From Acanthamoeba sp. SK_2022b (lineage: Eukaryota; Discosea; Longamoebia; Acanthamoebidae), in the NCBI GenBank assembly GCA_027943245.1, contig JANDJZ010001218.1:1-12629 (forward strand): a DNA stretch of 12,629 bases. The letters run 5' to 3'. A program made the position numbers and the translations under genes. The notes under the pieces are model-generated. The model saw nothing but the letters and a program-made list of their open reading frames with translations. It had not been told where the DNA came from and did not search any database. Within the stretch, counting starts at the first letter, position 1; every line of letters starts with the position of its first letter. Positions 6,698 to 12,629 of this stretch are shown here, one piece after another.

Positions 6698-7453
6698 TTG
6701 GTGTTGTGATGGTGATGGTGTGGTGTTGTGATGGTGATGGTGTTGTGATGGTGATGGTGTTGTGATGTTGTTATGGTGGTGTGGTGTTGTGATGTTGTGG
6801 TGTGTTGTGGTGGTGTTGTGGTGCTGGTGTTGTGGTAGTGTGCTGTTGTGGTGATGGTGTTGAGGTGGTGTTGGGGTGGTGACGTGGTGGTGTTGGTGAT
6901 GGTGTGGTGGTGGTGTGGTGATGGTGTGGTGGTGTTGTGATGGTGTGGTGGTGGAGTGGTGATGGTGGTGTGGTGTTGTGATGTTGTGGTGCTGTTGTGG
7001 TGGTGTGGTGGTGGTGTGGTGGTAGTGTGGTGCTGTTGTGGTGTGGTGTTGTGTTGATGGTGTTGTGGTCATGGTGATGGCGTTATGGTGTGGTGGTGTT
7101 GTGGTGATGTGTGGTGATGGTGTTGTGGTGATGGTGGTGTCGTGATGGTGTTGTGGTGGTGGTGTGATGGTGTGGTGGCAGTGGTGTTGGTGTGGTGTGG
7201 TGGTGGTGGTTGTGGTGGTGGTAGTGGTGGTGGTCATCAGGTGGTGGTGGTCAGGTGGTGGTGGTGGTGGTCAGGTGGTGGTGGTGGTGGTCAGGTGGTG
7301 GTGGTGGTGGTGGTGGTGCTGGTGGTGGTGTGGTGGTGGTGGTGTGGTGGTATGGTTGTGGTGGTGTGGGGGTGTGGTGGTGTGGTGTTATGGTATGGTG
7401 GTGTTGTGGTGATGTTGTGCTGGGTGGTGTGCTGGTGATGTTGTGGTGATGTT
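6698..7453 (+). repeat. Keto-rich minisatellite array, block 3
   Basis: G/T-rich monomers as in blocks 1 and 2, running up to the LTR. It includes the sub-array of CAGGT(GGT)n at 7231-7318, with CAG at 7238, 7252, 7272 and 7292 (spacings 14, 20, 20). TGTTGTGATGT, the reverse complement of the last 11 bases of the copia LTR, occurs near 6762 and 6785. Confidence 0.92.
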
Positions 7454-7590
7454 TGTTGTGAGTTGCCTAATAAGGTACTCTGATCAACAGTCACTCTGGA
7501 ACACCAAATGAGGTAGGACTTAATGAGCTCATGGCACATTAAGGCATGGCTTAAGTTTAGGAGTTATGTTGTAGTACAACTGTCTACAAC

Positions 7591-7612
7591 AATATATTCA
7601 GCAGTAATAAAA
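7591..7612 (+). promoter_or_regulatory. LTR TATA-like box and AATAAA signal
   Basis: AATATATT followed 8 bases later by AATAAAA, at the same offset in all three LTRs of the window. The position, about 140 bases into a 227-base LTR, fits a U3/R boundary. The transcription start is not mapped. Confidence 0.5.
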
Positions 7613-7614
7613 CC

Positions 7615-7636
7615 AGAGAGAACCCCTGTTCTCTCT
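7615..7636. other. Conserved LTR hairpin
   Basis: AGAGAGAAC, loop CCCT, GTTCTCTCT: a perfect 9-bp stem. The same stem occurs in the LTR at 10422 (loop CCT) and in the solo LTR (loop CCA). The stem is unchanged while the loop varies in sequence and length. Confidence 0.75.
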
Positions 7637-7680
7637 CACTTCACACTTTACTCTTCACCAACAAAGCGTACATCACAACA

Positions 7681-7693
7681 GGTTATGGGCCCA
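7681..7693 (+). promoter_or_regulatory. Primer-binding site for a half initiator-tRNA(Met)
   Basis: GGTTATGGGCCCA directly abuts the LTR. It is complementary to TGGGCCCATAACC, the anticodon stem-loop of eukaryotic initiator tRNA(Met), not to its 3' CCA end. Drosophila copia is known to prime from a cleaved 5' half of this tRNA, using the same PBS core. The same 13 bases follow the LTR at 10646. Confidence 0.88.
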
Positions 7694-7701
7694 CGCTCAT
7701 G

Positions 7702-8499
7702 ATGAGTAACTATGAAGTCACCAAGAGATATGTACTCCAATTGGTCATGGAGTACAGCACCTGGCGCAAGGTGCTTGAGTTCATCTTGCTCTTGTGGAAC
7801 CTGTGGGATGTTGTGTTTGTTGACCAGCCTGGAGGCATGGGCAAGGAGAAGGCCGATGATGGAGACAACGACAGACAAATGAGAATGCAGCAGGCGGCTG
7901 GCTTCATTATTCTGGCCTGGACACACAGTTCAGGTTGATATGCTTGCACCTCAAGGACCTGAGGGAGATGCTAAAGGCACTTGATGAGCAGCTTGCACTG
8001 AAGACTATGGGGTACTGCACACTCTACCTCAAGCGCTACTTGAGGATGTGATATGAGCCTGGAGAGACCCTGGATACATACTTCAGGCGGCTAGACAAGG
8101 CTGCAAAGGACCTGGCAGGACAGGACTACAAGGTCAACAAGAACCTGGCACTCATGATCATGCTCAATGGACTCCCAGAGGAGTACAAGTCTGCTCAGAC
8201 AATCATTGAGAGTGCAAGGGAAATGAACTATGGAGAGGCCAAGCGGCTACTGTTTCAGTGCGAGGCCGCCCACATTGCAAAGACAGCAATGCACAAGTCC
8301 ATCAACATTGTCTGAGCACCACAAGGACAATGGGAGCAAAACTCCAATGCGAAGTCCAACGACAGCAAACCCAGAAAGTTTACTGGTAAGTGCTTTGAAT
8401 GTGGTGAGGTTGGGCACAGAAGATATGACTGTCCCAAGCTCAAGGGCAGGAAGCCCAGAGATGGCAAGGGAAATGGCCAGCAAAGCGTTGGAGCAAGAG
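7702..8499 (+). pseudogene. Copia gag, frameshifted and stop-interrupted
   Basis: The ATG at 7702 is the one shared with copy 2 (MSNYEVTKRYV). The product is a nucleocapsid-type Gag: an N-terminal capsid-like region (YSTW, LWDVV, MRMQQAAGFII), then a helical middle (ETLDTYFRRLDKAAKDL, LNGLPEEYKSAQTIIE), then a CX2CX4HX4C zinc knuckle, CFECGEVGHRRYDC, at 8391-8432, which in this family binds element RNA. A one-base deletion near 7912-7916, evident against copy 2, shifts the frame. TGA stops follow at 8049-8051 and 8313-8315. The first of these is shared by copy 2. After the shift, the frame stays continuous into pol, as expected for a single copia polyprotein. Confidence 0.85.
8391..8432 (+). 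other. CCHC zinc knuckle of Gag
   Basis: Fourteen codons spelling CFECGEVGHRRYDC, with all four ligands (Cys, Cys, His, Cys) present at standard spacing. A basic stretch follows (KLKGRKPRDGKG). Confidence 0.92.
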
Positions 8500-10406
8500 A
8501 GGAGACCGTTCTCTTGGCGACCAAGCAAGTGCTAGCTGTCACAGAGTCCAAAGACCACTGGTATTTGGACTCCAGAGCAACTGCACATGTCATGTGCAGG
8601 AAGGACTGGCTGCACAACTATGTCAGTCTCAAGGCCGAAGGGCAGAGCCTACTGCTCAGCAACAACTTCAAGTGCAAGATCAAAGGACTCAGAATAGTAT
8701 GTGCAAATGTGTGGGTGGACAGAGTCAAAGAGGCGGTGACGTTTGCAAGAGTACTGTATGCACCAGGACTTGCAAAGAACCATCTCCATGGCCATGGTGA
8801 CAGCCAGAGGGAACAAGGTACAGATCAACCGCTCAGGAGGCAGTGTGTTCAACTGCAAGGGTTGAAAAGTGCACAGGCAACACTGCAAGGAGGCATGCTG
8901 GTGCTACCAATCAAGCCAATCCAGCTGACACAGCCCCAAGTGAATGTTGTCTGAGAAAACTACTTGCTCAACCAGCTTCACCGCCGCTACAGACACATAG
9001 GCAAGACGTGACTATGTGCCCTGATCAAGTCTCTTGGACTGGCGCATGCCAGAGGCATGCTCTCACCATGTGACATGTGCATTCAAGCAAAAGCAATGCA
9101 GCCAGACATCCATGACAGACTGGCCCCAAGAGTGACCAGACCCCTCAAGCAGGTCCACATGGACATGTGTGGACCACTACCAGTGGACACACCATCAGGA
9201 AAGCAGTACTATGTGTTGTTCATTGACGACTACAGCTGGTACACAACAATCTACCTCATCCAACACAGGAGTGAGGTCAGTGAGTCAATCAGACACTTCA
9301 TCAAGTCAGCAGGCATCAACCATTGATGCAGAGTGCTGCAGAGCGACCAGGGCAGCAAATACATGAGCGCCGCAGTCCAGTGCTACCTAGTTGAGAAAAG
9401 GATTGCGCATGAGAGGACACCAGCATGCACGCCTGAGCACAATGGAGTGGCAGAACACTTTAACCACATACTACTAGAGATGGTCAGGTGCATGCTTTGA
9501 GACATGAACATGCCACCAAAGTACTGGGGAGAAGCCACACTCACAGCCTGCGCAATCAACAACCAGCTACCAACAACAGCCAACAACTTTGACACCCCAC
9601 TCAGCCAATGGTCCTATGAGAGCAAACCACATGTAGACATCAGTCATCTACACAGGTTTGGCCAGCATGTTGAGGTACTCACCAACCCAGTAGGCAGGAG
9701 CAAGCTAGCAGATTGAACGTGCCTTGGGATCTACCTTGGCCCAGCACGAGTGGATGCCTCACATCACTGGATCCTAATTGATAATAAAGTGTTAGAGATG
9801 AGAGACATGATATTTATCCCACGCCCAAGAAACCGCCAACACACACAAGGATTGCACCCAAACTCTACTCACAAGAGTTTCACACCTGCATAGCAAGAGA
9901 GGACAAGCCATACCAGGGTGAGAATAATGTCAAGATCCCATCAACATATGCCAAAGCTGTCAACTCATTGCACTCTGAAGACTGGAAAGCCACCATGCAC
10001 TATTTCCTACGCTCAAGAAGACACCACTGGAGTTCATCAACATCCTGTATCAATTGGCCATGGGGCAACTCAACTATATTGCCCTGGCCTTGCAACAAAG
10101 ACATTGCATACACAACATGTGTCCTCAGTAGGCATCTGAACACCTATGGGGGGGAACACTGGGCCACAGTGAAACATTTATTCAATGGCACACAAGAGCT
10201 GGCAATACAGTACATGCCACACACAAGCGGCCTCATGACCAGAGGCTTCTCAGATGGCGCTGGTACACAAGAACCTAACCAACAAGACAATTAGCCTCCA
10301 TCACATGCCCACAGCCATCATGCCGGCCAACATGCTCATGAAGGCCCTCAGTAGAGGACACATGAATGACTTGTGTGTTGAGCTAAATCTTGTAAGGTGT
10401 TCCTGA
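8500..10406 (+). pseudogene. Copia pol: protease, integrase and RT/RNase H remnants
   Basis: Protease: WYLDSRATAHV has its catalytic Asp at 8568, but the DSGAT motif has become DSRAT. GAG-pre-integrase zinc site: H..H (LHRRYRH, 8979-8996) and CDMC (9069-9080). Integrase: Asp in HMDMCGP (9162), Asp in LQSDQG (9345) and Glu in NGVAEH (9453). The last two are separated by 35 residues, the DX35E spacing. RT: only its start (YAKAVN, EDWKATM, about 9942-10000) and its end (TPLE, MGQLNYIALA) remain, so the YVDD core is gone. RNase H: HWATVKHLF and TRGFSD are present, then a gap, then IMPANMLMKAL to a TGA at 10404. In-frame TGA stops lie at 8952, 9009, 9324, 9498 and 9714. A frameshift lies near 9845, and the frame changes again at the deletions. 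The coding region is dead. Confidence 0.87.
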
Positions 10407-10411
10407 TACTG

Positions 10412-10421
10412 TTAAGGGGCG
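10412..10421 (+). promoter_or_regulatory. Polypurine tract of copia copy 1
   Basis: TTAAGGGGCG immediately before the 3' LTR. It is the purine-rich position where copia-type elements prime plus-strand DNA. It is short, and one C interrupts it near the LTR edge. Confidence 0.65.
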
Positions 10422-10646
10422 TGTTGTGAGTTGCCTAATAAGGTACTCTGATCAACAGTCACTCTGGAACACCAAATGAGGTAGGACTTAATGAGCTCAT
10501 GGCACATTAAGGCATGGCTTAAGTTTAGGAGTTATGTTGTAGTACAACTGTCTACAACAATATATTCAGCAGTAATAAAACCAGAGAGAACCCTGTTCTC
10601 TCTCACTTCACACTTTACTCTTCACCACAAAGCATACATCACAACA
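10422..10646 (+). mobile_element. Shared LTR: 3' of copy 1 and 5' of copy 2 (225 bp)
   Basis: Identical to the 7454 LTR except one substitution (GCATAC for GCGTAC) and two single-base indels. A polypurine tract precedes it and a primer-binding site follows it, so it acts as 3' LTR for one internal region and 5' LTR for the next. Confidence 0.95.
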
Positions 10647-10659
10647 GGTTATGGGCCCA
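10647..10659 (+). promoter_or_regulatory. Primer-binding site of copia copy 2
   Basis: GGTTATGGGCCCA directly after the LTR, unchanged from copy 1. This shows that the tandem junction retains intact 5'-element structure. Confidence 0.88.
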
Positions 10660-10667
10660 CACTCACG

Positions 10668-11018
10668 ATGAGTAACTACGAAGTCACCAAGAGATATGTA
10701 CTCTGATTGGTCACCAAGTACAGCACCTGGTGTGAGGAGCTTGAGTTTGTCTTGCTCTCACAGAACCTGTGGGACATTGTGTTCACTGACCAGCCTGGAG
10801 GCATGGGCAAGGAGAAGGCCGACAACAGAGACAACAACAGACAAATGAGAATGCAGCAGGCAGCTGGCTTTATCATTCTATGTCTGGATACACAGTTCAG
10901 GTTGATATGCTTGCACCTCAAAGACCTGAGGGAGATGCTGAAGGCACTTGATGAGCAGCTTGCACTGAAGACTACGGGGTACTGCATGCTCTACCTCAAG
11001 CACTACCTGAGGATGTGA
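10668..11018 (+). pseudogene. Copia gag N-terminal half, copy 2
   Basis: Starts at the ATG shared with copy 1 (MSNYEVTKRYVL). It reads TGA at 10704-10706 where copy 1 has CAA, then continues in frame to a TGA at 11016-11018 that copy 1 also has. It preserves the frame that copy 1 lost near 7912 (FIILCLDTQFRLICLHLKDL). The segment ends at the deletion junction near 11032. Confidence 0.82.
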
Positions 11019-11032
11019 TATGAGCCCAGAGA

Positions 11033-11585
11033 GGCTGGCACTGCTGATCAAGCCAATCTGGCTGACACAGCCTCAAGTGAATGCCGTCTGGGAAAACTAC
11101 TCACTCAACCAGCTTCACTGCCACTATGGACATGTAGGCAAGACACAACTATGTGCCCTAATCAAGTCCCTTGGACTAGTGCATGCTGGAGGCATGCTCT
11201 CACCATGACATGTGCATTTGAGCAAAAGCAATGTGGCCAGACATCCATGATGGACTGGCCCCAAGAGTGACCAGACCCCTTGAGTGGATCCACATGGATG
11301 TGTGTGGACCACTACCAGTGGACACACTGTTGGGTAAGCAGTATTATGTGTCATTCATTGATGACTACAGTGGTATGCAATGATCTACCTCATCTGACAC
11401 AGGAGTGAGGTCAGCCAGTCAATCAGACACTTTCTCAAGTTGGCAGGCATTGACTGATGATGCAGAGTACTGTGGAGTGACCAGGGAGGTGAATACACAA
11501 GTGCTGCAGTGCAATGCTACCTAGTCAAGAAAAGGATTGCACATGAGAGGACACCAGCATGCACGCCTGAGCACAATGGAGTGGC
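11033..11585 (+). pseudogene. Copia pre-integrase and partial integrase, copy 2
   Basis: Begins at the deletion join (LIKPIWLTQPQVNAVWENYS) and runs through a degraded HHCC zinc site, where RRY has become CHY. A 2-base deletion near 11208 shifts the frame before the cysteines. The HMDVCGP and WSDQGGEY motifs, which carry the first two catalytic aspartates, can still be read, but several TGA stops intervene (11219, 11395 and a tandem pair near 11455). The sequence stops one codon before the catalytic Glu. Confidence 0.82.
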
Positions 11586-11698
11586 GTAGCTGACCTGTAT
11601 GGCTATTGTGATGTCATTGTGGTTGTATGCAGTGGTGATATAGGGATGAGGGGTGATGATGTGGTGATGTGATGTTGTGGCAATGTAGTAGTGCTGCA
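11586..11698. other. Transition sequence after the broken copia copy
   Basis: Diverged G/T-rich DNA (GTGATGATGTGGTGATGTG and similar) that begins abruptly at the copia break. No gene or LTR is present. Confidence 0.5.
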
Positions 11699-11930
11699 GC
11701 GGTTGCATTGGGGTTGCATAGGAGTTACATAGGAGTTACATGAGTTTGCATGGGTGGGATTGGGGTTACATTGGGGTTGCACAGGAGTACATAGTGGTTA
11801 CATAGGGGTTGCATAGGGGTAAAAATGGGTTCAACATCAGGGTTTCATAGGGGTTACATAGGGTGTCTAGGGGTTATGTAAGGGTTGCATAGGAGTTAGG
11901 GGTTGCATTGGGGTATCATGTAGGGGGGTG
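11699..11930 (+). repeat. GGGGTTRCATA minisatellite
   Basis: An 11-base unit, GGGGTTGCATA or GGGGTTACATA with GGAGTTACATA variants, repeated about 18-20 times with indels. It differs from the main array in having regular A and C positions and a G4 run per unit. Confidence 0.85.
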
Positions 11931-11935
11931 TGGTG

Positions 11936-12072
11936 TGCATGTTGTGGGTCATGTTGTGGGTGGTGTAGGGGATGTTGTGGGGCATGTTGCAGGTCATGTA
12001 GGGGATGTTGCGGGCATGTAGGGGGTGTTGTGGGGCATGTTGTGGGGCATGTTGGGGGTCATGTAGTGGGTC
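11936..12072 (+). repeat. CATGTTGTGGGG minisatellite
   Basis: Units of about 12-13 bases such as CATGTTGTGGGG and CATGTAGGGGGTGTTG. It is intermediate in sequence between the GGGGTTRCATA units to the left and the GTGTTGTGGTG units to the right. Confidence 0.8.
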
Positions 12073-12629
12073 ATGTTGTTGTGGTGTTGTAGTGGTGCTG
12101 ATGTGGTGCGGTGTTGTGGTGGTGTTGTGGTGATGTTGCTTGGTGTTGTGTATGAGTTGTGGGGGATGTTGTAGTGGTGTATTATTATTCTGGTTTGGTG
12201 TGGTGTTGTGGTGTTGTGGTGGTGTGGTGGTGATTGCGTGGAGATGTGGTGATGTTCTAGTGGAGATGTGGTGGTGATGTGGTAATGGTGAGGTTGTGGT
12301 GTAGTGATGTTTTGGATGTAGTGATGGTGCAGTGATGGTGGTGGGTGTGGTGTGATGTTGTGGTTGTGTTGTGGTAATGATGGTGCAGTGCAGTTGTGGT
12401 GGTGGTGGTGGTGATAGTTTGGTGTCATTCTAATAATGGTGGTGTGATGATGTTGTTGTGGTGTTGTGCTGGTGGTGGTGTGTTGTTGGTGGTGTTGGTG
12501 GTGGTCAGGTGGTGGTGGTGGTCAGGTGGTGGTGGTCAGGTGGTCAGGTGGTGGTGGTGTTGGTGTTGTGGTGTTGTGGTGGTGTAGTGGTGGTGTTGTG
12601 GTGGTGTTGTGATGCTGTGTGGTGGTGGC
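12073..12629 (+). repeat. Keto-rich minisatellite array, block 4, continuing past the window
   Basis: The same monomers as the blocks at 3297-7453. It contains a third CAGGT(GGT)n sub-array (CAG at 12506, 12523, 12537 and 12545, spacings 17, 14 and 8) and runs off the right edge. Confidence 0.9.

Larger units (their letters stand above)
7454..7680 (+). mobile_element. 5' LTR of copia copy 1 (227 bp)
   Basis: TGTTGTGA at the start and TCACAACA at the end form a perfect 8-bp terminal inverted repeat, longer than the usual TG..CA. Inside are a TATA-like AATATATT (7591-7598), an AATAAAA (7606-7612) that may be a polyadenylation signal, and a 9-bp perfect hairpin just after them (7615-7636). A second inverted repeat, GTTGTAG/CTACAAC, lies just upstream at 7569-7590. 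Confidence 0.95.
7454..10646 (+). mobile_element. Ty1/copia LTR retrotransposon, copy 1, non-autonomous
   Basis: Two LTRs (7454-7680 and 10422-10646) flank 2741 bases of internal sequence with, in order, primer-binding site, gag, protease, integrase, RT/RNase H remnants and a polypurine tract. Integrase before RT is the Ty1/copia order. The internal region is short for a copia element because most of RT and part of RNase H are missing. The frame also carries seven TGA stops and at least two frameshifts. The LTRs differ by one substitution and two single-base indels, so they look far younger than the coding region. Movement would require proteins supplied by another element. Confidence 0.93.
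10422..11585 (+). mobile_element. Ty1/copia copy 2, truncated and internally deleted
   Basis: It follows copy 1 in tandem and in the same orientation. Relative to copy 1, about 830 bases (copy 1 coordinates about 8067-8897) are missing, which removes the end of gag, the zinc knuckle and the protease. Similarity to copy 1 stops at 11585, within the NGVA motif and just before the integrase catalytic Glu. No 3' LTR follows. The two internal regions differ by many more transitions than the LTRs do. Confidence 0.92.

Noticed and set aside
3272..7539. Many long frames of Thr/His/Asn/Pro or Val/Trp/Cys/Gly across the arrays on both strands
   Set aside because: They are direct readings of GGT/GTT/TG repeats, lack domains or splice context, and appear in several frames at once.
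8230..8535. Alternative + strand frame overlapping copia gag
   Set aside because: The zinc knuckle and protease lie in a different, homologous frame; this one is a shadow.
8049..9716. TGA as a sense codon, since all in-frame stops of the copia polyprotein are TGA
   Set aside because: Aligned codons in copy 2 are CAA at one site and TGG at another, and copy 1 has CAA where copy 2 has TGA. No single amino acid fits, while CpG decay of CGA explains most cases. The FYR-domain gene ends in TAG and uses TGG for its tryptophans.
11699..11930. Telomere repeat
   Set aside because: The period is 11 with TTRCATA between G runs, and satellite continues to the right. It does not match a standard telomere unit.

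Overview
The window is nuclear DNA of a eukaryote. The only intact gene has five inferred exons with short introns (71-94 bp), GT..AG borders, and in intron 2 a CTAAC branch site about 22 bases before the acceptor. Its FYRN-FYRC domains and short introns fit a fungus or a unicellular eukaryote or alga. I cannot name the species. About 10 kb of the window is repeats and decayed transposons, so it looks like the edge of a gene-bearing segment running into heterochromatin-like sequence.

Layout. 1-1465: 3' part of a chromatin-type gene (FYRN + FYRC, coiled coil, acidic tail) that begins outside the window. 1466-2780: non-coding DNA holding a foldback MITE (2511-2659) and probably a decayed relative (about 1944-2076). 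2781-7453: a long keto-rich (G/T on the + strand) minisatellite built from GGT, GTT, GAT and TG pieces. It switches strand at 2781-3071 and 6616-6671. It is interrupted by a solo copia LTR (3072-3296), a unique island (5163-5636) with a possible cystathionine beta-synthase-like exon, and a second MITE copy (6409-6561). 7454-10646: a complete-ended but coding-dead Ty1/copia element: two 225-227 bp LTRs, a half-tRNA(iMet) primer site, gag with a CCHC knuckle, protease, integrase with D..DX35E spacing, and RT/RNase H with large internal deletions. 10422-11585: a second, more deleted copy in tandem, sharing the middle LTR and broken just before the integrase glutamate. 11586-12629: other minisatellites grading back into the main array.

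How the parts relate. The FYR-domain gene has no visible functional link to the repeats. The repeats are entangled with each other. The LTR tips (TGTTGTGA..TCACAACA) match satellite monomers. The solo LTR sits where the satellite reverses strand. MITE copy B has lost its core to satellite sequence, and a matching core lies about 110 bp away. The two copia copies have resolved what were probably CGA arginine codons into TGA in one and CAA in the other, a clear mark of CpG deamination. I found no CRISPR array, rRNA or tRNA gene, and no obvious new coding system. The most unusual content is this satellite/LTR/MITE interplay.
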